DNA of 62,479 bases from Sutcliffiella horikoshii. Lineage in GTDB: Bacteria; Bacillota; Bacilli; Bacillales; Bacillaceae_I. This document shows positions 31,166 to 46,340 of the stretch, one piece after another. The position numbers and the translations under genes are program-made. Under the pieces are notes generated by a model. It was not told the origin of the DNA. It did not search any database and saw only the letters and a program-made list of their open reading frames with translations. Positions within the stretch are counted from its first letter, which is position 1, and the number at the start of each line of letters is the position of its first letter. The stretch lies in assembly GCF_020524325.1 (NCBI RefSeq), contig NZ_JAIVKY010000016.1:1-62479 (forward strand), given 5' to 3'.

Positions 31166-33244
31166 ATGGCAAGAGAGTTCTCCTTAGATAAAACACGTAA
31201 TATCGGTATCATGGCTCACATCGATGCTGGTAAAACAACTACAACTGAGCGTGTTTTGTTCTACACAGGACGTATTCACAAAATTGGTGAAACTCACGAA
31301 GGTGCTTCTCAAATGGACTGGATGGAGCAGGAGCAAGAGCGTGGAATCACGATCACATCTGCTGCGACAACAGCTCAATGGAAAGGCCACCGCGTAAACA
31401 TTATCGATACACCAGGTCACGTAGACTTCACTGTTGAAGTAGAACGTTCCCTACGTGTACTTGATGGTGCGGTTGCAGTTCTTGATGCACAATCTGGAGT
31501 TGAGCCTCAAACTGAAACAGTTTGGCGCCAAGCTACAACTTATGGTGTTCCACGTATCGTGTTCGTTAACAAAATGGACAAGATCGGTGCAGATTTCATT
31601 TACTCTGTAGGAACTATCCATGACCGCCTTCAAGCTAATGCTCATCCAATTCAACTTCCTATCGGAGCTGAAGATGAGTTTGAAGGTATCATCGACCTAG
31701 TAGAAATGCAAGCTTACTACTATGCAGATGACTTAGGTACTCGTTCTGAAGCGAAAGAAATTCCGGCTGAGTACAAAGACCAAGCTGACGAATATCGTCA
31801 ACGCTTAGTTGAAGCAGTAGCAGAATTAGATGAAGAATTAATGATGAAATACCTAGAAGGTGAAGAGCTTACTACTGAAGAGTTGAAAGCTACTATCCGT
31901 AAAGGTACTTGTGACGTTAACTTCTACCCTGTAATCTGTGGTTCTGCTTTCAAAAACAAAGGTGTTCAGTTAATGCTTGACGCTGTTATCGATTATCTTC
32001 CAGCGCCAACTGACGTACCTGCAATCAAAGGTATCGTTCCTGACACTGAAGAAGAAGTAACTCGTGAATCTGGCGACGAAAACCCATTCGCTGCTCTTGC
32101 ATTCAAAGTTATGACTGACCCTTATGTAGGTAAATTAACGTTCTTCCGTGTGTACTCTGGTACATTAAACTCCGGTTCATACGTTATCAACTCTACAAAA
32201 GGTAAGCGTGAGCGTGTAGGTCGTATCCTGCAAATGCACGCAAACAGCCGTGAAGAGATTCCTGTTGTATATTCCGGAGATATCGCTGCTGCAGTTGGTC
32301 TTAAAGACACAACTACTGGTGACACTCTATGTGACGACAAAAACCAAGTTATCTTGGAGTCCATGGAATTCCCAGAGCCGGTTATCCAATTATCTGTTGA
32401 GCCTAAATCTAAGGCTGACCAAGATAAGATGACAACTGCTCTTCAAAAGCTACAAGAAGAAGATCCTACTTTCCGTGCACATACAGATCAGGAAACTGGT
32501 CAAACAATCATCGCAGGTATGGGTGAGCTTCACCTTGATATCCTAGTTGATCGTATGAAGCGTGAATTCAAAGTAGAAGCAAACGTTGGTGCACCTCAGG
32601 TTGCTTACCGTGAAACGTTCCGCGGATCTGCTAAGGTTGAAGGTAAATTTGCTCGTCAATCTGGTGGACGTGGTCAATTCGGACACGTTTGGATCGAATT
32701 CGAACCAAACGAAGAAGGAGCAGGCTTCGAATTTGAAAACAAAATCGTAGGTGGGGTAGTACCTCGTGAATACGTACCTGCAGTTCAAGCTGGTCTTGAA
32801 GATGCAATGGCGAACGGTGTACTTGCTGGTTACCCTCTAATCGATGTGAAAGCTGCATTGGTTGATGGTTCTTACCATGACGTTGACTCCTCTGAGATGG
32901 CGTTTAAAGTAGCTGCATCATTAGCTCTTAAAAATGCAGTATCCAAATGTAACCCTGTAATCCTTGAGCCTGTCATGAAAGTTGAAGTAGTGACACCTGA
33001 AGAGTACATGGGAGACATCATGGGTGGTATCACTTCCCGTCGTGGTCGTGTAGAAGGTATGGAAGCTCGCGGTAACGCTCAAGTTGTTCGCGCAATGGTT
33101 CCACTATCTGAAATGTTTGGTTATGCAACATCCCTACGTTCTAACACACAAGGACGCGGAGTGTTCACAATGCATTTCGACCACTATGAAGAAGTACCAA
33201 AATCGATTTCTGAAGAAATCATCAAAAAAAATAAAGGTGAATAA
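31166..33244 (+). CDS. fusA: Elongation factor G
   Basis: The 692-residue translocase GTPase has G1 [16 protein letters not shown]3 DTPGHVDFT and G4 NKMDK, followed by domains II to V, including [16 protein letters not shown] near the C-terminus. GGAAGGAG precedes the ATG. Confidence 0.97.
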   Translation: MAREFSLDKTRNIGIMAHIDAGKTTTTERVLFYTGRIHKIGETHEGASQMDWMEQEQERGITITSAATTAQWKGHRVNIIDTPGHVDFTVEVERSLRVLDGAVAVLDAQSGVEPQTETVWRQATTYGVPRIVFVNKMDKIGADFIYSVGTIHDRLQANAHPIQLPIGAEDEFEGIIDLVEMQAYYYADDLGTRSEAKEIPAEYKDQADEYRQRLVEAVAELDEELMMKYLEGEELTTEELKATIRKGTCDVNFYPVICGSAFKNKGVQLMLDAVIDYLPAPTDVPAIKGIVPDTEEEVTRESGDENPFAALAFKVMTDPYVGKLTFFRVYSGTLNSGSYVINSTKGKRERVGRILQMHANSREEIPVVYSGDIAAAVGLKDTTTGDTLCDDKNQVILESMEFPEPVIQLSVEPKSKADQDKMTTALQKLQEEDPTFRAHTDQETGQTIIAGMGELHLDILVDRMKREFKVEANVGAPQVAYRETFRGSAKVEGKFARQSGGRGQFGHVWIEFEPNEEGAGFEFENKIVGGVVPREYVPAVQAGLEDAMANGVLAGYPLIDVKAALVDGSYHDVDSSEMAFKVAASLALKNAVSKCNPVILEPVMKVEVVTPEEYMGDIMGGITSRRGRVEGMEARGNAQVVRAMVPLSEMFGYATSLRSNTQGRGVFTMHFDHYEEVPKSISEEIIKKNKGE

Positions 33245-33355
33245 TTGATTTTCACCTAATCTTGTTTTATAAATAGTATGTAGGTTAATAAGTGGAAATC
33301 ACTTGTTAATAACATATAAAATAAAAATTAATGAAATTCTAAGGAGGATATAACA

Positions 33356-34546
33356 ATGGGTAAAGAGAAATTCGATAGATCCAAGACTCATGCTAATATC
33401 GGTACAATCGGTCACGTTGACCACGGTAAAACAACTTTAACAGCTGCAATCACTACTGTTCTTGCTAAGAAGAGCGGTAAAGGTGCTGCAATGGCATACG
33501 ACATGATCGATGCTGCTCCAGAAGAAAGAGAGCGTGGAATCACAATCTCTACAGCTCACGTTGAGTACGAAACTGATACTCGTCACTATGCACACGTTGA
33601 CTGCCCAGGACATGCTGACTATGTTAAAAACATGATCACTGGTGCTGCTCAAATGGACGGCGGAATCCTAGTAGTATCTGCTGCTGACGGCCCAATGCCA
33701 CAAACTCGTGAGCACATCCTTCTTTCTCGTCAAGTAGGTGTACCTTACCTAGTAGTATTCTTAAACAAATGCGACATGGTAGACGACGAAGAATTATTAG
33801 AACTAGTTGAAATGGAAGTTCGTGACCTTCTTTCTGAGTACGATTTCCCTGGAGACGATGTTCCTGTAATCAAAGGTTCTGCTCTTAAAGCTCTTGAAGG
33901 AGACGCTGAGTGGGAAGAAAGAATCGTTGAGCTTATGGCTGCAGTTGATGACTACATCCCAACACCAGCTCGTGACACTGAAAAGCCATTCATGATGCCA
34001 GTTGAGGACGTATTCTCTATCACTGGTCGTGGAACAGTTGCTACTGGACGTGTTGAGCGTGGACAAGTTAAAGTTGGTGACACTATCGAAATCATCGGTT
34101 TAACTGAAGAGCCAAAATCTACTACTGTAACTGGAGTAGAAATGTTCCGTAAGCTTCTTGACTATGCTGAAGCTGGAGACAACATCGGTGCACTTCTTCG
34201 TGGGGTTGCTCGTGACGACATCCAACGTGGACAAGTATTAGCTAAGCCTGGTACAATCACTCCACACACAAAGTTCAAAGCTGAAGTTTACGTACTATCT
34301 AAAGAAGAGGGTGGACGTCACACTCCATTCTTCACAAACTACCGTCCTCAGTTCTACTTCCGTACAACTGATGTAACTGGTATTTGTAACCTACCTGAAG
34401 GCATCGAAATGGTTATGCCTGGCGACAACGTTGAGATGACTGTTGAACTTATCTCTCCAATCGCTATCGAAGAAGGAACTAAGTTCTCTATTCGTGAAGG
34501 TGGACGTACTGTAGGCGCTGGCGTAGTAGCGACTATCCAAGAGTAA
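33356..34546 (+). CDS. tuf: Elongation factor Tu
   Basis: The 396-residue GTPase brings aminoacyl-tRNA to the ribosome. G1 is [11 protein letters not shown]3 is [12 protein letters not shown], and G4 is NKCD. Domains II and III are complete and end [11 protein letters not shown]. The 111-base gap from fusA has a weak TTGTTT/TTAATA pair that might be a separate promoter. A strong terminator follows. Confidence 0.97.
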   Translation: MGKEKFDRSKTHANIGTIGHVDHGKTTLTAAITTVLAKKSGKGAAMAYDMIDAAPEERERGITISTAHVEYETDTRHYAHVDCPGHADYVKNMITGAAQMDGGILVVSAADGPMPQTREHILLSRQVGVPYLVVFLNKCDMVDDEELLELVEMEVRDLLSEYDFPGDDVPVIKGSALKALEGDAEWEERIVELMAAVDDYIPTPARDTEKPFMMPVEDVFSITGRGTVATGRVERGQVKVGDTIEIIGLTEEPKSTTVTGVEMFRKLLDYAEAGDNIGALLRGVARDDIQRGQVLAKPGTITPHTKFKAEVYVLSKEEGGRHTPFFTNYRPQFYFRTTDVTGICNLPEGIEMVMPGDNVEMTVELISPIAIEEGTKFSIREGGRTVGAGVVATIQE

Positions 34547-34574
34547 TTTTTGGATCTAACATAGATCTTTTTAT

Positions 34575-34611
34575 AAGCCGGCATCCCGATTGAGGGGTGC
34601 CGGCTTTTTTG
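34575..34611 (+). terminator. Terminator of the str operon
   Basis: AAGCCGGCATCCC and GGGGTGCCGGCTT form a GC-rich stem followed by TTTTTT, 30 bases after tuf. Confidence 0.92.
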
Positions 34612-34624
34612 GTTTCGATATAGT

Positions 34625-34780
34625 GAATGAAGACAATTCTGAGAGAGAAAGCGGACCGAGATTGTCATCATAAGATGAATGAAGACAATTCCGAGAAAGA
34701 AAGCAGGCTGAGATTGTCTTCATAAGGTCAATGAAGACAATTCCGATAGAGAAAGCAGCATGAGATTGTCATCATAACTG
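34625..34780. repeat. Three 52-bp tandem repeats, each a hairpin
   Basis: Units at 34625-34676, 34677-34728 and 34729-34780 have identical length and about 85-90% identity by eye. A decayed fourth begins at 34781 (CATTGAAGATAATTC). Each unit has arms ATGAAGACAAT and ATTGTCWTCAT that pair; unit 2 is a perfect 11-bp inverted repeat. No ribosome binding site or gene is present. Confidence 0.9.
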
Positions 34781-35002
34781 CATTGAAGATAATTCAGCAG
34801 AAATTCCGCACAAGAGAGTCCCCCAAAAAATCACTTCAATCAAAGCAACCTCCACCATCATAAAACGTCTTTCTTCTATATAATTATCCGCCAATTCCAA
34901 CTGGAAAAAACTGAAACAAACAAATTCCATTCCCACCTGTTGCAATAAACAATACTTCTCGTTATAATATGAAAAGTGCTCAGAGATATTTTTGAAATAT
35001 AG
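34781..35002. other. AT-rich spacer before the S10 operon
   Basis: After the repeats there is AT-rich sequence with no credible gene. A 78-codon minus-strand frame at 34772-35008 has no ribosome binding site. The ybaC gene found here in B. subtilis is absent. Confidence 0.6.
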
Positions 35003-35031
35003 TTGCATTGTCTATTAACACCATGTATAAT
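35003..35031 (+). promoter_or_regulatory. S10-spc-alpha operon promoter
   Basis: TTGCAT (35003-35008), 17 bases, TATAAT (35026-35031). It leaves a leader of about 130 bases before rpsJ and is the only strong promoter seen for the next 15 kb. Confidence 0.85.
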
Positions 35032-35059
35032 AGGTAATGTTGGTCTTTGACTGCGATGA

Positions 35060-35135
35060 TGTGAAAGGTTGCTGGCACACCCGGCCGCTTTGCCATGGCG
35101 AGTGTGACAGGTTAATTTTCACGGAGAATGTCTAT
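35060..35135 (+). promoter_or_regulatory. S10 operon leader, putative structured RNA
   Basis: A GC-richer block includes GGCACACCCGGCCGC and GCCATGGCGAGTGTGACAG, with CACAC/GTGTG arms and an inner GGC/GCC stem. It is followed by an ACGGAGAATGTC segment. I recall very similar sequence before rpsJ in B. subtilis, which suggests conserved cis-regulation, but I cannot name the ligand. Confidence 0.55.
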
Positions 35136-35141
35136 CAATAA

Positions 35142-35477
<336 letters not shown>

Positions 35478-35514
35478 TCAATAAATTACTTAATTAATCT
35501 AGGAGGTGTGACTG

Positions 35515-36135
35515 ATGACCAAAGGAATCTTAGGAAGAAAAGTTGGTATGACTCAAGTTTTTGCTGAAAACGGCGATCTTATCCCTGTAACAGTAATTGA
35601 AGCTACACCAAACGTTGTACTTCAAGTTAAAACTGTTGAAACAGACGGATACGAAGCGGTTCAGATTGGTTTTGCTGACAAACGCGATAAATTAGCGAAC
35701 AAGCCTTTAAAAGGACACGTTGCTAAAGCGAACACAGCACCTAAGCGCTTCATTCGTGAAATCAGTGGAGCTAACTTAGAAGTTGGTCAAGAAGTCAAAG
35801 TTGATATTTTCGCAGAAGGCGATGTAGTAGATGTAACAGGAATCTCAAAGGGTAAAGGTTTCCAAGGCTCCATTAAGCGCCATAACCAATCTCGTGGCCC
35901 AATGAGTCACGGTTCCCGTTATCACCGTCGTCCTGGTTCTATGGGACCTGTTGCTCCAAACCGTGTATTCAAAGGTAAACTATTACCTGGACGTATGGGT
36001 GGAGAGCGCATTACTATCCAGAACCTTGAGATCGTGAAAGTAGACGTAGAACGTAACCTATTACTTGTTAAAGGTAACGTACCTGGTCCAAAAAAATCTT
36101 TAATCACAATTAAAAGTGCTATAAAAGCAAACTAA
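35515..36135 (+). CDS. rplC: 50S ribosomal protein L3
   Basis: The 206-residue protein has its long loop reaching the peptidyl-transferase centre ([19 protein letters not shown], about residues 126-144). It starts [15 protein letters not shown] with AGGAGGTG upstream. It ends 25 bases before rplD. Confidence 0.97.
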   Translation: MTKGILGRKVGMTQVFAENGDLIPVTVIEATPNVVLQVKTVETDGYEAVQIGFADKRDKLANKPLKGHVAKANTAPKRFIREISGANLEVGQEVKVDIFAEGDVVDVTGISKGKGFQGSIKRHNQSRGPMSHGSRYHRRPGSMGPVAPNRVFKGKLLPGRMGGERITIQNLEIVKVDVERNLLLVKGNVPGPKKSLITIKSAIKAN

Positions 36136-36160
36136 TTGTTTAGGAAAGGAGGAACTACAA

Positions 36161-36784
36161 ATGCCTAAAGTAGCATTATACAACCAAGCTGGCGCAAACG
36201 TTGGTGAAGTTGAATTAGCAGATGCTGTATTCGGTATTGAGCCAAATAACAGCGTATTGTTCGATGCGATCATTATGCAAAGAGCATCTCAACGTCAAGG
36301 TACTGCAAAAGTAAAAGGACGTTCTGAAGTAGCAGGTGGTGGACGCAAACCATGGCGTCAAAAGGGTACTGGTCGTGCTCGTCAAGGATCTATCCGCTCT
36401 CCACAATGGCGTGGTGGTGGTATCGTATTCGGTCCTACACCAAGAAGCTACAGCTACAAACTTCCTAAAAAAGTTCGTCGCTTAGCTATCAAATCTGCAT
36501 TATCATCTAAGGTATTAGAAAACGAACTATTAGTATTAGAAGGATTAGCTTTTGATGCACCAAAAACAAAAGAAATGACTTCTGTATTAAAAGGTTTAGA
36601 AATCAATCGTAAAGCGTTGATCGTAACAGCTGACGCTGACGAAAACGTTGCTTTATCTGCTCGTAACATTCCTGGAGTAACAGTTGTTACAGTAAATGGT
36701 GTGAACGTGTTAGACGTTGTTAACCACGATAAAGTAATCTTTACGAAAGACGCTGTTCAAAAATTAGAGGAGGTGCTTGCATAA
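36161..36784 (+). CDS. rplD: 50S ribosomal protein L4
   Basis: The 207-residue protein lines the exit tunnel through its loop ([20 protein letters not shown], about residues 62-81). No change at the macrolide-relevant loop is evident. AAAGGAGG precedes the ATG. The stop overlaps the rplW start by one base (TAATG). Confidence 0.97.
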   Translation: MPKVALYNQAGANVGEVELADAVFGIEPNNSVLFDAIIMQRASQRQGTAKVKGRSEVAGGGRKPWRQKGTGRARQGSIRSPQWRGGGIVFGPTPRSYSYKLPKKVRRLAIKSALSSKVLENELLVLEGLAFDAPKTKEMTSVLKGLEINRKALIVTADADENVALSARNIPGVTVVTVNGVNVLDVVNHDKVIFTKDAVQKLEEVLA

Positions 36785-37071
36785 TGAGAGATCATCGTGA
36801 TGTTCTTAAGCGCCCCGTGATTACTGAGCGTTCTACAGATTTAATGACTGAAAAGAAATATACTTTTGAAGTAGATGTTAGAGCTAATAAGACTGAAGTT
36901 AAAGATGCTGTTGAAGCGATCTTTGGCGTAGACGTTGAAAAAGTAAACATCATGAACTACAAAGGTAAATTCCGTCGTGTAGGTCGTCATAGCGGATTAA
37001 CTAACCGTCGTAGAAAAGCTATCGTAACTTTAAAAGCTGATAGCAAAGAAATCGAATTCTTCGAGGTTTAA
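36784..37071 (+). CDS. rplW: 50S ribosomal protein L23
   Basis: The 95-residue tunnel-exit protein docks trigger factor and SRP. It has the signature [16 protein letters not shown] at the start. The ribosome binding site (GAGGAGGTGC) lies inside rplD, and the ATG overlaps the rplD stop, so translation is coupled. Confidence 0.96.
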   Translation: MRDHRDVLKRPVITERSTDLMTEKKYTFEVDVRANKTEVKDAVEAIFGVDVEKVNIMNYKGKFRRVGRHSGLTNRRRKAIVTLKADSKEIEFFEV

Positions 37072-37082
37072 TACAAAAATAA

Positions 37083-37940
<858 letters not shown>

Positions 37941-37997
37941 CGGGGTTGTACTACGGTTCAAAGGAGCCGTAGAGCAATCACGAAGGGAGGTTTCCAC

Positions 37998-38276
37998 ATG
38001 GGTCGCAGCTTGAAAAAAGGGCCTTTTGTAGATGATCATTTAATGAACAAGATTGAAAAGTTAAATGAAACTGATGGTAAGCAAGTTGTTAAAACTTGGT
38101 CTCGTCGTTCTACTATTTTCCCACAATTTATCGGACATACAATCGCTGTATATGATGGCCGTAAACACGTACCTGTATATGTGACAGAAGACATGGTAGG
38201 TCACAAGCTTGGAGAATTCGCTCCATCTCGTGCTTACAAAGGTCACGGAAATGATGATAAGAAAACAAAACGCTAA
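37998..38276 (+). CDS. rpsS: 30S ribosomal protein S19
   Basis: The 92-residue 30S head protein begins [15 protein letters not shown] and has the family signature ([23 protein letters not shown]-like) from about residue 50. GAAGGGAGG precedes it. Confidence 0.97.
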   Translation: MGRSLKKGPFVDDHLMNKIEKLNETDGKQVVKTWSRRSTIFPQFIGHTIAVYDGRKHVPVYVTEDMVGHKLGEFAPSRAYKGHGNDDKKTKR

Positions 38277-38280
38277 TTAG

Positions 38281-38637
<357 letters not shown>

Positions 38638-38640
38638 CCA

Positions 38641-39924
<1,284 letters not shown>

Positions 39925-39944
39925 TCAAGAGGAGGTTCGCGAAA

Positions 39945-40208
39945 ATGAGTGAACGTAACCAACGTAAAGTTTACACTGGTCGTGTTGTTTCCGATAAAAT
40001 GGACAAAACAATCACAGTACTAGTTGAAACTTACAAAACTCACCCACTCTACGGCAAACGTGTTAAGTACTCTAAAAAGTACAAAGCGCATGATGAGAAT
40101 AGCACGGCTAAAACTGGCGACATCGTAAAAATCATGGAGACTCGTCCATTATCTTCTACGAAGCGTTTCCGTTTGCTAGAGGTTGTAGAGAAAGCTGTAA
40201 TTATCTAA
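39945..40208 (+). CDS. rpsQ: 30S ribosomal protein S17
   Basis: The 87-residue OB-fold protein has the signature [17 protein letters not shown] near residue 11. GAGGAGG precedes the ATG. Confidence 0.97.
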   Translation: MSERNQRKVYTGRVVSDKMDKTITVLVETYKTHPLYGKRVKYSKKYKAHDENSTAKTGDIVKIMETRPLSSTKRFRLLEVVEKAVII

Positions 40209-40250
40209 TATATAAGTTCGGATATTTAATTCCGAAGGGAGGTACCATGC

Positions 40251-40619
40251 ATGATTCAACAAGAATCTCGTTTGAAAGTTGCTGATAACTCAGGTGCTCG
40301 TGAAGTGCTTGCTATTAAAGTACTAGGTGGATCTGGTCGTCGCTACGCTAACATTGGTGATGTTATTGTTTGTACAGTGAAACAAGCAACACCAGGAGGC
40401 GTTGTTAAAAAAGGTGACGTAGTGAAAGCTGTTGTAGTACGTACAAAGCGCGGAGTTCGTCGTAATGACGGTTCATACATCCGTTTCGATGAGAACGCAT
40501 GCGTAATCATCAAGGATGATAAGAGCCCTCGTGGAACTCGTATCTTCGGACCAGTTGCACGTGAACTACGTGATAACAACTACATGAAGATTGTATCTTT
40601 AGCTCCAGAAGTTCTGTAA
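40251..40619 (+). CDS. rplN: 50S ribosomal protein L14
   Basis: The 122-residue intersubunit-bridge protein begins [20 protein letters not shown] and ends [20 protein letters not shown] precedes the ATG. Confidence 0.97.
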   Translation: MIQQESRLKVADNSGAREVLAIKVLGGSGRRYANIGDVIVCTVKQATPGGVVKKGDVVKAVVVRTKRGVRRNDGSYIRFDENACVIIKDDKSPRGTRIFGPVARELRDNNYMKIVSLAPEVL

Positions 40620-40656
40620 TAAATCGAAAAGATGTTTGTCAAGGAGGTGCGAAAGG

Positions 40657-40968
40657 ATGCATGTCAAAAAAGGTGATAAAGTTGTAGTTATCTCTGGTAA
40701 GGATAAAGGTAAACAAGGAGTTATTCTTGAATCTTATCCTAAGAAAGACCGTGTTCTTGTAGAAGGTATCAACGTGATCAAAAAGCACGCTAAACCATCT
40801 CAAGAAAATCCTCAAGGTGGAATCATCAACCGTGAGGCACCTATTCATGTATCAAACGTTATGCCTTTAGATCCTAAGTCCGGTGAACCGACTCGTGTAG
40901 GATACAAGGTAGTAGACGGTAAAAAAGTACGTGTTGCAACAAAATCAGGTGAACAATTAGATAAATAG
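40657..40968 (+). CDS. rplX: 50S ribosomal protein L24
   Basis: The 103-residue assembly initiator has a KOW motif at the N-terminus ([18 protein letters not shown]). ATG 40657 follows AAGGAGG with normal spacing; an upstream in-frame start at 40636 lies before the ribosome binding site and is rejected. Confidence 0.95.
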   Translation: MHVKKGDKVVVISGKDKGKQGVILESYPKKDRVLVEGINVIKKHAKPSQENPQGGIINREAPIHVSNVMPLDPKSGEPTRVGYKVVDGKKVRVATKSGEQLDK

Positions 40969-40994
40969 AACGTTGAAGAAAGGAGGTACTTTTG

Positions 40995-41534
40995 ATGAAC
41001 CGCCTAAAAGAAAAGTATCAAAGCGAAATTATTCCTGCTCTAATGGGCAAGTTTAACTATCAATCTGTGATGCAAGCTCCAAAGCTTGAGAAAATCGTTA
41101 TCAACATGGGTGTTGGTGATGCAGTAGCAAACTCTAAGGCTTTAGACACAGCTGTTGAAGAATTAACTTCTATCACTGGTCAAAAACCTGTTGTAACAAG
41201 AGCGAAAAAATCTATCGCTGGTTTCCGTCTTCGTGAAGGAATGCCTATCGGTGCGAAAGTTACATTACGCGGCGAGCGTATGTACGAATTCCTAGATAAG
41301 TTAGTATCTGTTTCCCTACCACGTGTTCGTGACTTCCGTGGAATCTCCAAGAAGTCTTTCGACGGTCGTGGAAACTACACTCTTGGAGTGAAAGAGCAAC
41401 TTATCTTCCCTGAAATTGATTACGATAAAGTTAGCAAGGTTCGTGGTATGGATATCGTTATCGTTACTACTGCTAACACTGATGAAGAAGCTCGTGAGCT
41501 TTTAACATCATTCGGAATGCCATTCCAAAAATAA
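40995..41534 (+). CDS. rplE: 50S ribosomal protein L5
   Basis: The 179-residue 5S rRNA-binding protein has the signature [19 protein letters not shown] near residue 31 and ends [20 protein letters not shown] 40995 follows AAAGGAGG. The in-frame TTG at 40992 is less likely. Confidence 0.96.
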   Translation: MNRLKEKYQSEIIPALMGKFNYQSVMQAPKLEKIVINMGVGDAVANSKALDTAVEELTSITGQKPVVTRAKKSIAGFRLREGMPIGAKVTLRGERMYEFLDKLVSVSLPRVRDFRGISKKSFDGRGNYTLGVKEQLIFPEIDYDKVSKVRGMDIVIVTTANTDEEARELLTSFGMPFQK

Positions 41535-41750
<216 letters not shown>

Positions 41751-41780
41751 AACCCGATAATTGGGAAGGAGGTAAATTAA

Positions 41781-42179
<399 letters not shown>

Positions 42180-42210
42180 TAAATTTCTTTAAATGAACGG
42201 AGGTGTAACT

Positions 42211-42747
42211 ATGTCACGTGTAGGTAAAAAACCTATTGAAATCCCAACAGGGGTTACAATTACAAACGACAACAACACAGTTACCGTAAAAGGTCCTAAA
42301 GGTGAATTAACTCGTACATTCAGCCAAGAAATGGCTATTACAGTAGAAGAGAACGTATTAACAGTAGTACGTCCTTCTGATAGCAAAGAACACCGTACAA
42401 TCCACGGAACAACTCGTGCACTTTTAAACAACATGGTTCAAGGTGTTACAGCTGGTTTCGAAAGAGGATTGGAACTTATCGGGGTAGGTTACCGTGCGTC
42501 TAAGCAAGGTAACAAACTAGTTCTTAACGTTGGTTACTCTCATCCAGTTGAAATCACTCCTGAACAGGGGATTGAAGTGGAAGTACCGGCAAACACAAAG
42601 ATCGTTATTAAAGGTATTGATAAAGAGCGCGTAGGTGCTTTAGCAGCTAACATTCGTGACGTTCGCCCACCAGAGCCTTACAAAGGTAAAGGTATTCGTT
42701 ATGAAGGTGAACAAGTACGTCGTAAAGAAGGTAAAACTGCTAAGTAA
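42211..42747 (+). CDS. rplF: 50S ribosomal protein L6
   Basis: The 178-residue protein begins [14 protein letters not shown], with two similar domains and the signature [15 protein letters not shown] near the C-terminus. The ATG follows CGGAGGTG; the in-frame ATG at 42193 precedes this site and is rejected. Confidence 0.96.
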   Translation: MSRVGKKPIEIPTGVTITNDNNTVTVKGPKGELTRTFSQEMAITVEENVLTVVRPSDSKEHRTIHGTTRALLNNMVQGVTAGFERGLELIGVGYRASKQGNKLVLNVGYSHPVEITPEQGIEVEVPANTKIVIKGIDKERVGALAANIRDVRPPEPYKGKGIRYEGEQVRRKEGKTAK

Positions 42748-42782
42748 TACGGCATAAGCAGATAGAAAGGAGTGACTGCACG

Positions 42783-43142
42783 ATGATTACAAAACCTGAT
42801 AAGAATTCTACTCGTAAGAAAAGACACACTCGTGTTCGTGCTAAGTTATCAGGAACTGCAACTCGTCCACGTTTAAATGTGTTCCGTTCCAACCAACACA
42901 TTTACGCTCAAGTGATCGACGATACTAACGCTGTAACAATCGCAAGTGCTTCTACACTTGACAAAGATGTAACAGCAAACGGTAGCAACGTTGAGTCCGC
43001 GAAAGCAGTTGGAGAACTTGTTGCAAAGCGCGCAATTGAAAAAGGAATCAAATCAGTAGTATTCGACCGCGGTGGATACTTATATCACGGCCGTGTGAAA
43101 GCATTAGCAGATGCTGCACGTGAGGCTGGTCTAGAATTTTAA
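42783..43142 (+). CDS. rplR: 50S ribosomal protein L18
   Basis: The 119-residue 5S rRNA-binding protein has an arginine-rich N-terminus ([20 protein letters not shown]) and the conserved [27 protein letters not shown] precedes the ATG. Confidence 0.97.
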   Translation: MITKPDKNSTRKKRHTRVRAKLSGTATRPRLNVFRSNQHIYAQVIDDTNAVTIASASTLDKDVTANGSNVESAKAVGELVAKRAIEKGIKSVVFDRGGYLYHGRVKALADAAREAGLEF

Positions 43143-43162
43143 TCGACAAAGGAGGGACACTG

Positions 43163-43663
43163 ATGCGTCGTATTGATCCAAACAAATTAGAACTTGAAGA
43201 ACGCGTTGTTACGGTTAACCGCGTTGCGAAAGTAGTAAAAGGTGGACGTCGTTTCCGCTTTGCTGCTCTTGTAGTAGTAGGAGATAAAAACGGTAATGTT
43301 GGTTTTGGTACTGGTAAAGCTCAAGAGGTACCTGAAGCAATCCGTAAAGCAATTGAAGATGCGAAAAAGAACTTAGTTGCTGTACCTATCGTTGGTACAA
43401 CAATTCCTCACCAAGTACTTGGAGAGTTCGGTTCTGGAGAAATCCTATTGAAGCCTGCTTCTGAAGGTACTGGGGTTATCGCTGGAGGACCAGTTCGTGC
43501 GGTACTTGAGTTAGCGGGTGTTCAAGACATCCTTTCTAAATCTTTAGGATCTAACACACCAATCAACATGATCCGTGCAACACTTAACGGATTAAAGCAA
43601 TTGAAACGTGCAGAGGACGTTGCTAAATTGCGTGGTAAAACGGTAGAAGAACTGTTAGGATAA
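43163..43663 (+). CDS. rpsE: 30S ribosomal protein S5
   Basis: The 166-residue accuracy protein has [20 protein letters not shown] (spectinomycin loop, about residues 19-38) with no visible change and [18 protein letters not shown] near residue 91. AAAGGAGGG precedes it. Confidence 0.97.
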   Translation: MRRIDPNKLELEERVVTVNRVAKVVKGGRRFRFAALVVVGDKNGNVGFGTGKAQEVPEAIRKAIEDAKKNLVAVPIVGTTIPHQVLGEFGSGEILLKPASEGTGVIAGGPVRAVLELAGVQDILSKSLGSNTPINMIRATLNGLKQLKRAEDVAKLRGKTVEELLG

Positions 43664-43676
43664 GGAGGGAAACAAA

Positions 43677-43859
43677 ATGGCGAACAAATTAGCAATCACC
43701 CTCACTCGCAGTGTAATCGGTCGTCCACAAGATCAACGTGCGACTGTTCAAGCCCTTGGTTTGAAAAAGATGCACCAAACAGTTGTCCAAGAGGATAACG
43801 CAGCTATCCGTGGAATGATTAACAAGGTAACTCACCTTGTTACTGTGAAAGAGCAATAA
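43677..43859 (+). CDS. rpmD: 50S ribosomal protein L30
   Basis: The 60-residue protein begins [20 protein letters not shown] and ends [14 protein letters not shown]. It lies 13 bases after rpsE with GGAGGG upstream. Confidence 0.96.
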   Translation: MANKLAITLTRSVIGRPQDQRATVQALGLKKMHQTVVQEDNAAIRGMINKVTHLVTVKEQ

Positions 43860-43893
43860 ATAGAAACGGTTTTTTAAATAAGGAGGTGCCACA

Positions 43894-44334
43894 ATGAAAC
43901 TTCATGAGTTAAAACCTAACGAAGGATCTCGTAAAGAGCGCAACCGTGTAGGTCGCGGAACTGGTTCTGGTAACGGAAAAACTTCTGGTAAAGGTCATAA
44001 AGGTCAAAATGCACGCTCTGGCGGTGGCGTTCGTCCTGGATTCGAAGGTGGTCAAACACCTCTATTCCAACGCTTACCTAAGCGCGGATTCACGAACATC
44101 AATCGTAAAGAGTATGCAATCATCAACCTTGATGCTTTAAACCGCTTTGACGAAGGAACTGAAGTTACTCCTGAATTACTTCTTGAAACAGGTTTAGTTA
44201 GCAAATTAAACGCTGGTCTTAAAGTATTGGGTAACGGTTCTATCGAGAAAAAGCTTACAGTTCGTGCTCATAAATTCTCCTCAGCAGCTAAGGAAGCTAT
44301 CGAAGCAGCTGGCGGTTCAGTTGAGGTGATTTAA
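43894..44334 (+). CDS. rplO: 50S ribosomal protein L15
   Basis: The 146-residue protein begins [20 protein letters not shown], with a glycine-rich N-terminal extension entering the 50S core. Its TAA overlaps the secY ATG by one base (TAATG), which couples the two. Confidence 0.97.
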   Translation: MKLHELKPNEGSRKERNRVGRGTGSGNGKTSGKGHKGQNARSGGGVRPGFEGGQTPLFQRLPKRGFTNINRKEYAIINLDALNRFDEGTEVTPELLLETGLVSKLNAGLKVLGNGSIEKKLTVRAHKFSSAAKEAIEAAGGSVEVI

Positions 44335-45629
44335 TGTTCCAGACATTCTCCAATTTTATGCGCGTGGGTGATATAAGAAAGAAAATTGTCTTCACCCTAT
44401 TAATGTTAGTAATTTTCCGTATCGGTACGTTTATCCCAGTACCAGGGGTGAACTCTGACATTTTGAAATTCCAGGATGAACTTAGTGTTTTTGGTATCCT
44501 GAATACTTTTGGTGGTGGAGCTCTTCAGAACTTCTCTATTCTAGCCATGGGTGTAATGCCATACATCACAGCGTCCATCATCGTGCAATTATTGCAAATG
44601 GATGTTGTTCCGAAATTTACGGAGTGGTCAAAACAAGGAGAAGCTGGACGTCGCAAACTAGCTCAATTCACTAGGTATTTTACCATTGTACTTGGTTTCA
44701 TCCAGGCAATTGGTATGTCAATCGGGTTCAATACAATGGCCAGCGGTCAATTGATTACGAATCCGACATTCACTACTTATCTGCTTATAGCATTAGTGTT
44801 AACAGCAGGAACTGCATTCTTGATGTGGCTTGGTGAGCAAATCACGGCACATGGCGTAGGAAACGGAATCTCCATTCTGATCTTCGCTGGTATCGTATCT
44901 GCAATCCCAACCGGCGCAAACCAGATTTACGCATCTTTGATCCAGGATGCTGGTGATCAGTTGTTCATAAATCTTGTTATTGTTGCACTCATCGTTCTTG
45001 CAATCTTAGCTGTTATCGTAGGTGTAATCTTCATCCAGCAAGCGTTACGTAAAATTCCAATTCAGTATGCGAAGAAGATGGCAGGTCGCGCTCCTACTGG
45101 TGGAGGACATACTACACACTTACCTTTAAAGGTTAATGCAGCAGGGGTAATTCCGGTTATCTTTGCAGTATCCTTTATCATTACACCACCGACAATCGCA
45201 TCATTCTTTAACGAGAATGCTGTGACAAATTGGATCATTCGTACTTTTGACTATACGAATCCAATCGGTATGGTTGTATATGTAGCTCTTATAATTGCCT
45301 TCACTTACTTCTACACATTTGTTCAGTCTAATCCTGAACAAATGGCAGAAAACTTAAAGAAACAAGGCGGATATATTCCAGGAATTCGTCCTGGTTTAAA
45401 TACACAGGAATATTTGACAAAGATAATTTACCGACTAACTTTTGTGGGTGCATTATTCTTAGCAGCTATTTCTATCCTACCTATTATCTTTATGAGCTTT
45501 GCCGGTCTTCCTGCAGCAGTGCAGATTGGCGGTACTAGTCTACTAATCGTCGTAGGTGTTGCACTTGAGACGATGAAACAACTAGAAAGCCAGTTAGTGA
45601 AGCGTCATTATAAAGGTTTTATCAAGTAA
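44334..45629 (+). CDS. secY: Preprotein translocase subunit SecY
   Basis: The 431-residue membrane channel has ten hydrophobic helices. Its signatures are IPVPGVN near the start, MGVMPYITASIIVQLLQMD (about residues 76-94), LKVNAAGVIPVIFA and the C-terminal loop around QGGYIPGIRPGLNTQEYL. It pairs with SecE and works with SecA. Its translation is coupled to rplO. Confidence 0.97.
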   Translation: MFQTFSNFMRVGDIRKKIVFTLLMLVIFRIGTFIPVPGVNSDILKFQDELSVFGILNTFGGGALQNFSILAMGVMPYITASIIVQLLQMDVVPKFTEWSKQGEAGRRKLAQFTRYFTIVLGFIQAIGMSIGFNTMASGQLITNPTFTTYLLIALVLTAGTAFLMWLGEQITAHGVGNGISILIFAGIVSAIPTGANQIYASLIQDAGDQLFINLVIVALIVLAILAVIVGVIFIQQALRKIPIQYAKKMAGRAPTGGGHTTHLPLKVNAAGVIPVIFAVSFIITPPTIASFFNENAVTNWIIRTFDYTNPIGMVVYVALIIAFTYFYTFVQSNPEQMAENLKKQGGYIPGIRPGLNTQEYLTKIIYRLTFVGALFLAAISILPIIFMSFAGLPAAVQIGGTSLLIVVGVALETMKQLESQLVKRHYKGFIK

Positions 45630-45630
45630 T

Positions 45631-45667
45631 GAAGTAATTGGGATAAATTTATCCCAATATACTTCAC
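45631..45667 (+). other. Long hairpin between secY and adk
   Basis: TGAAGTA and TACTTCA flank TTGGGATAAA/TTTATCCCAA, giving an almost unbroken stem of about 17-18 bp with essentially no loop. There is no T-tail. It occupies nearly the whole gap between two genes normally co-transcribed; a processing or mRNA-stability element is possible. Confidence 0.6.
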
Positions 45668-45677
45668 AAGATACTGA

Positions 45678-46339
<662 letters not shown>

Positions 46340-46340
<1 letters not shown>

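Noticed and set aside
34625-34780. CRISPR array
   Set aside because: The 52-bp units are directly contiguous with no unique spacers, and no cas genes are nearby.
34772-35008. 78-codon minus-strand frame before the S10 operon
   Set aside because: It lacks a ribosome binding site, overlaps the tandem repeat and the rpsJ promoter, and has no recognisable sequence.
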